In this document: in pieces, positions 28,732 to 36,766 of the stretch
Layout of the letters: each line of letters opens with the position of its first letter
Position numbering within the stretch: position 1 is the stretch's first letter
Origin: Candidatus Aminicenans sakinawicola JGI OTU-1
GTDB lineage: Bacteria; Acidobacteriota; Aminicenantia; Aminicenantales; Aminicenantaceae
Direction of reading: 5' to 3'
Length of the DNA stretch: 64,000 nt
Assembly (NCBI GenBank): GCA_000493965.1
Contig: AWNV01000006.1
Span: 21,602-85,601, forward strand
Made by a program: the position numbers and the translations under genes
Notes under the pieces: generated by a model
Database searches by the model: none
The model's input: only the letters and a program-made list of their open reading frames with translations
Told to the model about the DNA's origin: nothing

Positions 28732-29352
28732 GAGAGGGGGATTTCCCCCTCTTCTAAGGTATTTCTCGAGAAATTTACTCATTTCTCTCAGGGCACATCC
28801 CCTGTGGCTCACCTGGTTTTTCTCCCCTGATAGAAGTTTTGCGAAAGTTTTTCTTAAGGGCGGATAATAGAATATTGGGTCATACCCAAATCCTAACTTG
28901 CCTTCTATCTTAAGCCCTATAAAGCCTTCAACTATTCCCTCGACCTCTGTGATAATCCTTTGTTTTTTGGACAAGACCATATATGAAACAAACCGGGCTT
29001 TCCTCAGGGGGCGAGGGATTCCTTTCATTAAACCCAGAACCTTTTGAATATTCTCTTCATCAGTCGCATGAGGACCTGCAAACCTGGCAGAAAAAACTCC
29101 TGGAGCCCCATTCAAACACTCTATCTCAAGACCTGAATCTTCTGCCAAAGTGAGGGATTCCACTTTTTTGCTGTAGAAAAGGCTTTTTCCCCTGGCATTC
29201 TCTACAAACGTTTTCCCCTTTTCAAGAAAATTATTGCCAATGTTTAGATTATGAAGAGAATAAATTGTTGCAGGGAGATTGGCAAAATGTGCTTTTATTT
29301 CGAGTATTTTTCCATGGTTCGTAGTTGCTAGAAGAATTCCATTTTTATTCAA
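28723..29352 (-). CDS. rdgB: XTP/dITP diphosphatase (RdgB/HAM1)
   Basis: The 209-residue protein removes non-canonical purine nucleotides such as dITP and XTP. It begins [18 protein letters not shown], matching the family start. It has [35 protein letters not shown] and [18 protein letters not shown], all conserved. It overlaps mgtC at its start by 8 bp and the comEA-like gene at its end by 9 bp. Its last codons form a strong hairpin at 28733-28752. Confidence 0.95.
   Translation of the reverse strand: MNKNGILLATTNHGKILEIKAHFANLPATIYSLHNLNIGNNFLEKGKTFVENARGKSLFYSKKVESLTLAEDSGLEIECLNGAPGVFSARFAGPHATDEENIQKVLGLMKGIPRPLRKARFVSYMVLSKKQRIITEVEGIVEGFIGLKIEGKLGFGYDPIFYYPPLRKTFAKLLSGEKNQVSHRGCALREMSKFLEKYLRRGGNPPLLF
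28733..28752 (-). terminator. Hairpin terminator inside the rdgB 3' end
   Basis: AGAGGGGG and CCCCCTCT are perfect 8-base arms around a 4-base loop. On the minus strand the stem is followed by the T-rich TATTTTGATTT, so it looks like the terminator of the mgtC-rdgB transcript. It is read as codons for the last residues of RdgB. It may also serve the plus-strand comEA transcript. Confidence 0.6.
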
Positions 29353-29989
29353 TCTTTATCTCTAGAAGACCGTCCAAATTAAGAAGGCTCCACTTGAATC
29401 TTTGTTCTTTTTCTTCCGGCGCGTGAAATGAAAAATCAAGAAGGGTGATATTTCCGGCATCTTTATGGGCAAATTCTTTAAATTTTATTCCTTCATGAAT
29501 GGCCAATTTTTTAATATTAAGAAGCATGTTGTCGGAGTATTTTGTTTTAAGAGAATATCTATAAAGTGGAATTTCAGGTTGTTCCACTTCAAATCTCCTG
29601 AATAAGACCAAAGTCATAATAGTAATAGCCGTGAATATAATCGCAATCAAATAATAACCGGCACCTATAACAAGGCCCAGCCCTGCCACCGCCCATATTG
29701 TTGCAGCCGAAGTCAAGCCAACAACGCTTCCTCTAGCCTGGATAATAGTCCCTGCTCCGATAAAGCCTACTCCAGTGATTACCCCTGCAGCAATCCGTGA
29801 GAGGTCACCACCTGTCTCATTTCCCTGCAGCAAAAGTATCGAGAGAATCATCATCATTGTTGAACCAATACAGATAAGTATATTTGTTCTGAATCCTGCA
29901 GGCTTATGGCTGGATTCTCTCTCAAGGCCGATCACACCCCCCAACGCAATAGCCAACAGAAGTTTTAATGTAACTTCTAGGATGTTCAT
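29345..29989 (-). CDS. MgtC/SapB family membrane protein
   Basis: The 214-residue protein has the MgtC membrane domain over about residues 8-135: LLLAIALGGVIGLERESSHKPAGFRTNILICIGS, then GIITGVGFIGAGTII-type text and TSAATIWAVAGLGLVIGAGYY. A soluble ACT-like C-terminal part of about 70 residues follows. Family members affect Mg2+ homeostasis or survival at low Mg2+, but the biochemical action is not settled. Its end overlaps rdgB by 8 bp. Confidence 0.92.
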   Translation of the reverse strand: MNILEVTLKLLLAIALGGVIGLERESSHKPAGFRTNILICIGSTMMMILSILLLQGNETGGDLSRIAAGVITGVGFIGAGTIIQARGSVVGLTSAATIWAVAGLGLVIGAGYYLIAIIFTAITIMTLVLFRRFEVEQPEIPLYRYSLKTKYSDNMLLNIKKLAIHEGIKFKEFAHKDAGNITLLDFSFHAPEEKEQRFKWSLLNLDGLLEIKIE

Positions 29990-30053
29990 TCTTCTTCCCC
30001 CAGCTTAAACATGTTACTAATGTATCATGAAAAAAATAAAATAGGCAACTTTT

Positions 30054-30947
30054 TTATATGAGAAGAAAAATTAAAAACACTAATAGAAGAAAAAAAGTAT
30101 AAATGGCAAACATGGGGTGCATTAACAGTCTTTCCGGTTCTTCCATCACCTCGTCCTCCCTCAAGGTCTTCCTGAAAATGAGAAAAAAATAAAAGAATAG
30201 AAAAGGTGAAAGATAAATAAAAAACTGAAGCTTAAAACAAGCAGCAAAATAGAAATATGCAGCAAAAAATACAACAACACTTGAAATCACACCAAAAAAC
30301 AAGGATTTTTTAGAATATCTTCTGAGAGGACTCCTATAATCTCCTGCTCTTTCTTTCAAAAACCTGAACTCTGAGAGCCTTTTTGCCACCATTAAAAAAT
30401 TACCGAAAGCCCACCAACTCAGTAAAAGAGAAACAGGAGGCAAGCCTTGAGATGAAGACAGGACAAACCAACCGATGAAGAAGCGTATTGGATTGTTGGC
30501 TGACTCAGAAATAGAATCCAAAAAAGGAATATCCTTTGTCCGAACCGGCTTAATATTGTAAATAAATCCGGCCAGTAAAAGCGCAAAAAGAGACAGGAAA
30601 AAAGGCCTGGAAAACAATGCGAAAGCTATAAGTAAACTAACAACAGCAAGGATAATCCCCACGCACAAAAACGGAGTTTTTTTTATCTCTCCCATGACTA
30701 AAGGGCGGTGCCGCTTTGTTGGATGGTGGATATCAAAGGGAGCATCTGCTATTTCGTTTATTACGTAGTTGGCTGTTGATATTGCCCAAGTTAATAAAAA
30801 TGAGAGAACAAATTGAGACACAACCCAAAGCAAACTGAAGGATTTAAAAAAATCCAGATTTAAAAAGAAAAAAGCTGCACTTCCTGCAAATATAGCAAGG
30901 CTTCTGGGCCATCTCCCAAGACGCATTGCTCTGATATAAGCGTTCAT
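30054..30947 (-). CDS. UbiA family prenyltransferase (decaprenyl-phosphate phosphoribosyltransferase-like)
   Basis: The 297-residue protein has eight to nine membrane helices. The first Asp-rich motif is NEIADAPFDIHHPTKRHRPL (NxxxDxxxD), and the second region reads YNIKPVRTKDIPFLDSISE. The KRHRP ending and SEFRFLKERAGDYRSPLRRYS resemble decaprenyl-phosphate 5-phosphoribosyltransferases rather than quinone or haem O enzymes. The gene starts inside the end of the upstream methyltransferase (4-bp overlap), and both may serve polyprenol-linked glycan synthesis. Substrate is inference. Confidence 0.85.
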   Translation of the reverse strand: MNAYIRAMRLGRWPRSLAIFAGSAAFFFLNLDFFKSFSLLWVVSQFVLSFLLTWAISTANYVINEIADAPFDIHHPTKRHRPLVMGEIKKTPFLCVGIILAVVSLLIAFALFSRPFFLSLFALLLAGFIYNIKPVRTKDIPFLDSISESANNPIRFFIGWFVLSSSQGLPPVSLLLSWWAFGNFLMVAKRLSEFRFLKERAGDYRSPLRRYSKKSLFFGVISSVVVFFAAYFYFAACFKLQFFIYLSPFLFFYFFLIFRKTLREDEVMEEPERLLMHPMFAIYTFFLLLVFLIFLLI

Positions 30948-31864
30948 TCCTTACTTGCCTTCATGGCATATATTTCTAAAGAATCACAAAGAGCTAATTT
31001 TATAGGGATTTTTTTCCAAAGAGAAGCCAAATCTGAATTTTTTATAAGAAATTTTAATCGGTCCTTGCGGGAAATAAGATAATAGGCACTGAATGTCCAT
31101 GAATATTTCCTTAATTTTATTATTCGAAAGCCAGCACGCTGAAGAAGAAAGGCAAGGCTTTCTTTTGAAAAATATCCAATATGGGCAGGGCGAAAATGCC
31201 ACCATTTTCCATCCATAATTTTTGCCGCAACACTACCGATATCAGGGGTTACAAGACATAGAGTTCCTCCAGGAGACAAGGCCTTAAAAGCTTTATTTAC
31301 TGCTTCAAACGGGTTAGGAATATGCTCAATGAAATCAACCATGGTCACGACCGTGTAATGGCTTTTTTCAAGCTTGGCTGATTCAAAAGAACCTTCTTGA
31401 ATATTAATATCATATTTCTCTCTGGCAAACTTTGCGGCCCATGCGCTGGCTTCGACCCCTGCCGGTTTCCACCCTCTCTGACGAGCTAAATTTAAAAGTA
31501 TCCCGGTCGCAGCTCCAACATCAAGAAGACTTCCTTTCCCCGGATGGATTTTCTCAAGGTACGATAGAATCCTAAGAAAATTTTTCCCTCTCCCTTTTGC
31601 CTCCTCCTCGTAAAGAGGATCTTCAATTTCGCCATAAAGCGAATGAATAAAATCAGGCGAAGGGCATGGATTTGCAAAAACATGGCTGCAAGTTTCACAG
31701 AATGTCAAATCCCCAATTTTTCCGTAGTCGCTATCTGTAATCTTTATCTGCTCTTTGTTTAAAGAAAGAAAATCGAATGTTCCTTTTCTAAAAAGCCTTA
31801 ACCGACAACCTGAACATACAGGACATTCTTTAAACTTGATAATTCTTAGAGGTGTTTTTTCCAT
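30944..31864 (-). CDS. SAM-dependent methyltransferase with N-terminal zinc ribbon
   Basis: The 306-residue protein begins with two CxxC pairs (CPVCSGC near residue 15 and CETCSHV near residue 57) that form a likely zinc ribbon. The methyltransferase core follows: GSLLDVGAATGILLNLARQRGWKPAGVEAS (motif I and II), VVTMVDFIEHIPNP and PGGTLCLVTPD. This layout is common in methyltransferases of polysaccharide and natural-product clusters. It is translationally coupled to the UbiA gene (4-bp overlap) and has its own promoter. Confidence 0.85.
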   Translation of the reverse strand: MEKTPLRIIKFKECPVCSGCRLRLFRKGTFDFLSLNKEQIKITDSDYGKIGDLTFCETCSHVFANPCPSPDFIHSLYGEIEDPLYEEEAKGRGKNFLRILSYLEKIHPGKGSLLDVGAATGILLNLARQRGWKPAGVEASAWAAKFAREKYDINIQEGSFESAKLEKSHYTVVTMVDFIEHIPNPFEAVNKAFKALSPGGTLCLVTPDIGSVAAKIMDGKWWHFRPAHIGYFSKESLAFLLQRAGFRIIKLRKYSWTFSAYYLISRKDRLKFLIKNSDLASLWKKIPIKLALCDSLEIYAMKASKE

Positions 31865-31920
31865 TATACTGCTAATGAATCCTGTTCAATAAATTACCTG
31901 AATAATCCAGTTTGCCTGAA

Positions 31921-31949
31921 TTTTTAGCATTGATAAGTGTGAATGTCAA
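31921..31949 (-). promoter_or_regulatory. Promoter of methyltransferase-ubiA operon
   Basis: On the minus strand TTGACA (31944-31949) and TAAAAA (31921-31926) are 17 bases apart. The start codon lies about 57 bases further downstream. The region is divergent to the Rrf2 promoter at 31967. Confidence 0.45.
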
Positions 31950-31966
31950 ACTTAGCAAACATTCTC

Positions 31967-31995
31967 TTGACATTATGATTATGATATGATTACAT
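31967..31995 (+). promoter_or_regulatory. Promoter of Rrf2 regulator gene
   Basis: A perfect TTGACA is followed after 17 bases by TTACAT, a poor -10. Transcription would begin near 32002, just ahead of the dyad at 32011-32024. Confidence 0.4.
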
Positions 31996-32010
31996 GACTT
32001 AATCAATTGA

Positions 32011-32024
32011 ATTAGTAGACTAAT
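32011..32024. promoter_or_regulatory. Candidate Rrf2 operator ATTAGT-AG-ACTAAT
   Basis: A perfect 14-bp dyad lies between the predicted transcription start and the ATG at 32028. Rrf2-family regulators commonly repress their own promoters, and this is the best palindrome present. Binding is inference. Confidence 0.5.
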
Positions 32025-32027
32025 AAA

Positions 32028-32471
32028 ATGCGGTTATCAACAAGAGGACAATATGCTAGCAGGGCAATGCTGGAATTGTCTCTTCGCTACGGCGAAGGCC
32101 CGGTTCATATCCGGGACATTTCTCACAGCCAAGATATCCCGAAACGCTTTCTTGAACAGATTCTTCTATCACTGAAAAGAAATGGATATCTGCGCAGCAA
32201 AAAGGGGCCGAACGGAGGTTATTATCTTGCCAAACCTCCTTCTGAAATCAATGTTGCCGAAGTCATCCGTGTGCTTGAGGGCCCTCTTGCTCCTGTTGAC
32301 TGTGTAAGTGTCACAGCACATGAAGTATGTCCAAGAGAAGATTTTTGCGGGCTAAGGTGGCTGTGGAAAGAAGTCAGAGACGCGGCAGCTCAAATTCTGG
32401 AGAGGACCACTTTCGAGACCTTGGCTGAAAGGACAAAAAACCCAAAAAACAAGAAAGCAAAAAGGACTTAA
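32028..32471 (+). CDS. Rrf2 family transcriptional regulator
   Basis: The 147-residue winged-helix regulator has the family start MRLSTRGQYASRAMLELS, the recognition region DIPKRFLEQILLSLKRNGYLRS and the wing KGPNGGYYLAKPP. Cysteines at 92, 101 and 107 resemble the three cluster-binding Cys of IscR/NsrR, so it may sense iron-sulfur status, NO or sulfur. The leader has no strong ribosome site. A TSUP transporter follows 57 bp downstream, suggesting control of sulfur-compound transport. Confidence 0.92.
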   Translation: MRLSTRGQYASRAMLELSLRYGEGPVHIRDISHSQDIPKRFLEQILLSLKRNGYLRSKKGPNGGYYLAKPPSEINVAEVIRVLEGPLAPVDCVSVTAHEVCPREDFCGLRWLWKEVRDAAAQILERTTFETLAERTKNPKNKKAKRT

Positions 32472-32500
32472 AATTTTTTAGATTATAGATTATATAATCG

Positions 32501-32515
32501 GTCGACATAGTCGAC
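32501..32515. promoter_or_regulatory. Candidate operator GTCGAC-ATA-GTCGAC before TSUP gene
   Basis: Two GTCGAC palindromes form a 15-bp inverted repeat just upstream of the ATG at 32529. A -10-like TATAAT lies immediately before it. It differs from the dyad in front of the Rrf2 gene, so the two may bind different proteins. Confidence 0.4.
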
Positions 32516-32528
32516 AAAGAGGTGCGAA

Positions 32529-33293
32529 ATGAACGCGATTGAATTTTCCTTGCTGATCATCATTTTAGCCTTTCTTTGCGAATACATGGATTCTTCCCTT
32601 GGGATGGGATATGGAACTACTTTAACTCCCATCCTCCTTATAATGGGATATAATCCTCTTCAAATTGTTCCAGCTATTTTGCTGTCCGAGTTAATAACAG
32701 GGTTGAGTGCGGGTTTCTTTCATCATCAGTTCAAAAACACTAACTTCAAAGTTGGAAGCAAAGATTTAAAAATCGCTCTGGTTATGGCTGGATGCAGCAT
32801 TTTTGGAACCCTGGCCGCTGTTTATGTTGCACTCAATATTCCAACCTCTTATGTAAAATTATACATCGGAGTGCTTGTATTGAGCATGGGCCTCTTAATT
32901 CTTCTCACTTTGAACCGAATATTCAAATTCACATGGAAAAAAATCGTTTCTATAGGGCTTCTGGCCGCTTTTAACAAGGGAGTAAGTGGAGGAGGTTACG
33001 GTCCTGTCGTTACAAGCGGACAGATTCTTTCGGGAGTAAAGTCAAAGAAAGCTATCGGCATCACTTCTCTTGCTGAAGGATTGACTTGTCTTGTGGGAGT
33101 CATAACCTATCTTATTTTCACAAATCACAGTATTGAATGGACGCTGGCTCCTTCTTTAATTCTGGGAGCTATTCTTTCTGTTCCGCTTGCAGCCTATACT
33201 GTAAAAAAAATCAAAGTAAATTACTTAAGATTGATTGTTGGAATATTTACAGTAATACTTGGTTTAGTAACACTAGGCAAAATTCTCCTTTAA
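32529..33293 (+). CDS. TSUP (TauE/SafE) family transporter
   Basis: The 254-residue protein has seven or eight hydrophobic helices. It shows the family N-terminal half EYMDSSLGMGYGTTLTPILLIMGYNPLQIVPAILLSE and the internal repeat AAFNKGVSGGGYGPVVTSGQILSGVKSKKAIGITSLAE. TSUP proteins move sulfite, sulfoacetate or related anions. Location after an Rrf2 regulator with cluster-type cysteines fits a sulfur role, but the substrate cannot be read from sequence. GAGGTG gives the ribosome site. Confidence 0.9.
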   Translation: MNAIEFSLLIIILAFLCEYMDSSLGMGYGTTLTPILLIMGYNPLQIVPAILLSELITGLSAGFFHHQFKNTNFKVGSKDLKIALVMAGCSIFGTLAAVYVALNIPTSYVKLYIGVLVLSMGLLILLTLNRIFKFTWKKIVSIGLLAAFNKGVSGGGYGPVVTSGQILSGVKSKKAIGITSLAEGLTCLVGVITYLIFTNHSIEWTLAPSLILGAILSVPLAAYTVKKIKVNYLRLIVGIFTVILGLVTLGKILL

Positions 33294-33419
33294 AACCACA
33301 CCCTGCCTCTAGATTGATTTTTAATGTTTTATCCCCTATAATTTTTTCAAATGAATACAAAAGATTACACTTTTTAACGAATTCAGCTTATTAACTTGCT
33401 TTTTCCCTTGAAAAAAAAG

Positions 33420-33425
33420 TAAAAT
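33420..33425 (+). promoter_or_regulatory. Possible -10 of lipoprotein gene
   Basis: TAAAAT here is preceded after 18 bases by TTGCTT at 33396-33401, a weak -35. The ATG at 33465 has a strong AGGAGG site. Confidence 0.25.
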
Positions 33426-33464
33426 TCAGACAACAGAAAAAATTATTTTCAAGAAGGAGGAAAA

Positions 33465-34154
33465 ATGAAGAGAAAAATTATTGCTTTAACAGGATTTGTC
33501 CTTCTTTTATTTGCTTTCTATAGTTGTACATCAAACCCTGAAAAGACTCTTCTCCAGAAGTATTTCCACGCTCTTTCCCTAAATGATGTAACTACATTAT
33601 CTACTATGGCATTAGAACCGATTACAATTGATTTTAACAGCTGGAAGATAATCGGTGAAGCAGAAGAAATAGTCGAACCTACTAAATTACCTGATATGAA
33701 TAAAAAAGAACTTGAGCTAAAGAAAAAGAGGGAAGAATCTATTGGGACAACTCTTGATGCCAAGGGCGATTGGGATGATGCAGTGTTTGACTATGAAAAA
33801 GCCCGCACAAGAGCTGCAAAAAGAGCTGCAGAAAAGAGAGGTGATGAATTAAAAATAAAATATGATGAAATTCTTGCAATCCACAAAAACATACAGAAAG
33901 AATACAATGAAGCAAAAGCAGCAGCAGCAAGAGAAGAAGAAATCTCGAGTTTCTCTCTTGGGGTTGGAGAACTGCCAAACATAAGAAATTTAATAGGAGA
34001 AGTTATCTATAAAAAAGCGAATTTGAAGATTAATAGCGATGCTGGTACAAAGAATTATAAAGTTTATTTAAGAAAGTACACTCTTAAAGACGAAGAAACA
34101 AACACCACACACCACGGAAGGTTGATTATCACTAAGTTCGAAGCGATTGATTGA
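33465..34154 (+). CDS. Hypothetical lipoprotein with central coiled coil
   Basis: The 229-residue protein starts with a lipoprotein signal peptide whose lipobox is FYSC (Cys near residue 20). After a folded N-terminal part, residues about 80-160 are highly charged and heptad-rich (KKELELKKKREES, AKRAAEKRGDELKIKYDEIL) and should form a coiled coil. The C-terminal 60 residues look like a small beta domain. I recognise no family. It is a single gene before two tRNAs. Confidence 0.75.
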   Translation: MKRKIIALTGFVLLLFAFYSCTSNPEKTLLQKYFHALSLNDVTTLSTMALEPITIDFNSWKIIGEAEEIVEPTKLPDMNKKELELKKKREESIGTTLDAKGDWDDAVFDYEKARTRAAKRAAEKRGDELKIKYDEILAIHKNIQKEYNEAKAAAAREEEISSFSLGVGELPNIRNLIGEVIYKKANLKINSDAGTKNYKVYLRKYTLKDEETNTTHHGRLIITKFEAID

Positions 34155-34156
34155 TA

Positions 34157-34185
34157 TTGACACTTCTTGCTTTTTCCTTTATAAA
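34157..34185 (+). promoter_or_regulatory. Promoter of tRNA-Lys/tRNA-Glu unit
   Basis: TTGACA and TATAAA are separated by exactly 17 bases. Transcription would begin near 34192, 12 bases before tRNA-Lys. Confidence 0.7.
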
Positions 34186-34203
34186 TATTAATTTCCTTAG
34201 AAG

Positions 34204-34275
34204 GGGCCGTTAGCTCAGAGGGAGAGCACCGGCCTTTTAAGCCGGGTGTCGCTGGTTCGAGTCCAGCACGGCTCA
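34204..34275 (+). tRNA. tRNA-Lys (TTT)
   Basis: The 7-bp acceptor GGGCCGT pairs with ACGGCTC, with one G-T. The anticodon loop CTTTTAA sits on the stem CCGGC/GCCGG, giving anticodon TTT. The T arm GGTTCGAGTCC is normal. CCA is not encoded. Confidence 0.95.
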
Positions 34276-34288
34276 CAATATCATCTGT

Positions 34289-34363
34289 GCCCCTGTCGTC
34301 TAGCCTGGTCTAGGACATCGCCCTTTCAAGGCGGCAACACGGGTTCAAATCCCGTCGGGGGCG
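34289..34363 (+). tRNA. tRNA-Glu (TTC)
   Basis: Acceptor GCCCCTG pairs with CGGGGGC. The loop CTTTCAA on the stem CGCC/GGCG gives anticodon TTC. The T arm reads GGTTCAAATCC. CCA is not encoded. It lies 13 bases after tRNA-Lys, in the same transcript. Confidence 0.95.
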
Positions 34364-34386
34364 CTCCCTTCTGTATATACAAATTC

Positions 34387-36738
34387 TTAATATACAAGCT
34401 CGATGGTTTTGATCTCAGACCTTCCGAACTTTAAGGTAAAAGACTTATCATTAAAAGAAACAAGATGTTGCCTGTTTTCCATCAGATCTAGCTCATAAAT
34501 TTCTCTAGGTCTACGGAATAGTGTAACAAGCGTATCCGTATTAATTCCTTCCGCTTCATAAAACCTTAAAATAACAGTTTCCCTGTCTTCTGTTTTTTTA
34601 ACTGTCACAAGGATAATGTTGGATGCAGACACTTTAAAGAATGAATACTCCGGGGGCATTTCACCTGGATGCGAATCCACAAATAAAGCAATCAGAGGAT
34701 AATTAAATTCATAGCCTCTCCGGACAGTATCGGCTTCTCTCCAGTCGCCTTTATGGGGATAAAGTGCGTAAGAAAAACAGTGTTTCCCTCTATCTGCAAC
34801 AGGGTCAGGACTCAAAGGGGAACGTAGAAGCGTTAGCCTCATTACATTTCCTTCAATATCATGGCCGTATTTTGACTCATTAAGGAGGCTTACTCCATAT
34901 TTTCCATCTGAAAAGTCAGCCCACCTGATTGCAGACACTTCAAACCTTGCTTTCTCCCAATCTGTATTCCTAGTAGTAGGTCTTTGTATATAAGCAAACG
35001 GGATTTCATAAGTCGCATTATCGCTATTAATGGCTACAGGAAAGGCAACTTTCAGAAGAACATGGTTCTCCCACCAATCAACTCTCATGTCAATATCAAT
35101 CCGAGGGATATCTTCATAAAGAATTATTTCCTGAGTGAAAAAAGAAGATGGAAAGTTAGTAGTTGGTTTACGCCTGCTCTTAGAGAGACCGAGATAGCTT
35201 TTTTCAACCATGAGTGAAGCAATAACAGGACCTTTTTTTGCAATTTTGATGGAGTCTGCTTTATCTAAGTGCCAGCTCCGCCCGGTATATTGGATATTCC
35301 AGGCGTCATAATCCTGTGGAATGTCCTCAAGAAGCTGAAGCTGGTTTCCTTGAGAAGATGAAGCCAGAACTTCTCTTTTTTCGATTTTATCAAAAATACT
35401 GACGATATTCCCGCTTTCAGGATGAACAGTTATTCGAAAATAGCGATTTTCGAGTGTCGTTTCTCCAGCATTTAACAAGCCAGGTACAATTTCCCTCCCA
35501 CCTTTTTGGATCTTGTAGATCCTGCATCCCAAGGATGGCACTTTATTAGCAGAAAAACAAAGAATTTTTTCTTCCCGGGATCTCAATATTTGTGAGGGTA
35601 TTATTTTCCCCGAATCATCTAAAACTGTGACCTCATCCTGAAAATATGGAAGAAGCTTAACTCTAACTAATCCATCTCTGTCCCATGACAGCGAGTTAAA
35701 AACGAAAAGGGGAATCCCCTTTTCTCCTCTAGCTGTGTCTATTTTTGTCGTGATATACATCAAGTTCTCATCCTTTTCATTTTCAGCTAATTTCTGAGCC
35801 TCCAAGTAAAATTCCTTAGCATCATTGTAAACAGGATTAATACTAGAACCTGGAAGAATGTCATGAAACTGGTTTAACATTACTTTTTCCCATGCGGTTT
35901 TTATACTTTTCTGAGAGATATCTTTCCCCAAGAGAAACGCAATGGAAGATATTTTCTCTGTATTAGAAAGAAGAACTTCGGACTTTCTGTTTAATTTTTT
36001 TGTTTCTGCCTGAGTCGTATATGTTCCACGGTGATACTCTAAGTACAATTCATCTTTCCAGACTGGAAGGTCCCTGATATCCTCTTTCTTAATGTGCTTC
36101 AAATAATTAGAAAACGAACTGTGTTCGATTTCCGGGAAAATCCTCTGCTTCTTGTAATCATTCACCCGGTTAAGCATCTCGCGGTTCGGGCCTCCTCCGT
36201 GGTTTCCCAGTCCATAAAGGACAAACATGTTTTTCTGCCCTGTATTCCTTTCAAAATACTTCAGGCCGCTTGCCATTCTTTCGGCTCTCAATCTGCCAAC
36301 ATATCCAGTGGGAGGGAAATAAGATAGAACTCTTGAGCCGTCTGGAGCTTCCCACCAGAAAAAGAAATATGGAAAGACATTAGTATCATTCCAGCTGATC
36401 TTTTGAGTTACAAAAGCATTAATCCCACTTTTCCTAAAGAACTGAGGTATATTCCAATTGTAGCCAAATGAATCCGGATTCCAGCCCATTTTTACATCTA
36501 TACCGAATTTTTCTTTGAAATATCTCTTGCCGTAAAGAATCTGTCGGATGAAGGATTCTCCGTCAATAAGATTGCAATCAGGTTCAACCCACATCCCTCC
36601 TACTATTTCCCAGCGTCCCTCTTTGACCTTTTGTCTTATTCTCTTAAAGACATCAGGATAATATTCCTCCATCCATTTATATGTCTGAGCCTGGCTTTGT
36701 ATATAGACAATCTTTGTATACTCATCCATATTATCCAT
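34387..36738 (-). CDS. GH38 alpha-mannosidase, 3' part of a frameshifted gene
   Basis: This 783-residue open frame begins at an internal ATG and is the larger part of a GH38 alpha-mannosidase. The nucleophile Asp is in MGWNPDSFGY, the middle helical domain is around TAWEKVMLNQFHDILPGSSI, and the C-terminal beta-sandwich extends to the end. The zinc-binding start of the catalytic domain is in the open frame immediately upstream in another frame (36767-37705). A single extra base in the C7 run at 36777-36783 separates them. Correcting it gives one 1105-residue protein. By itself this part lacks two zinc ligands. Confidence 0.85.
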   Translation of the reverse strand: MDNMDEYTKIVYIQSQAQTYKWMEEYYPDVFKRIRQKVKEGRWEIVGGMWVEPDCNLIDGESFIRQILYGKRYFKEKFGIDVKMGWNPDSFGYNWNIPQFFRKSGINAFVTQKISWNDTNVFPYFFFWWEAPDGSRVLSYFPPTGYVGRLRAERMASGLKYFERNTGQKNMFVLYGLGNHGGGPNREMLNRVNDYKKQRIFPEIEHSSFSNYLKHIKKEDIRDLPVWKDELYLEYHRGTYTTQAETKKLNRKSEVLLSNTEKISSIAFLLGKDISQKSIKTAWEKVMLNQFHDILPGSSINPVYNDAKEFYLEAQKLAENEKDENLMYITTKIDTARGEKGIPLFVFNSLSWDRDGLVRVKLLPYFQDEVTVLDDSGKIIPSQILRSREEKILCFSANKVPSLGCRIYKIQKGGREIVPGLLNAGETTLENRYFRITVHPESGNIVSIFDKIEKREVLASSSQGNQLQLLEDIPQDYDAWNIQYTGRSWHLDKADSIKIAKKGPVIASLMVEKSYLGLSKSRRKPTTNFPSSFFTQEIILYEDIPRIDIDMRVDWWENHVLLKVAFPVAINSDNATYEIPFAYIQRPTTRNTDWEKARFEVSAIRWADFSDGKYGVSLLNESKYGHDIEGNVMRLTLLRSPLSPDPVADRGKHCFSYALYPHKGDWREADTVRRGYEFNYPLIALFVDSHPGEMPPEYSFFKVSASNIILVTVKKTEDRETVILRFYEAEGINTDTLVTLFRRPREIYELDLMENRQHLVSFNDKSFTLKFGRSEIKTIELVY

Positions 36739-36766
36739 GATGGTGGAAAAAGTCTCTTTTGCGACT

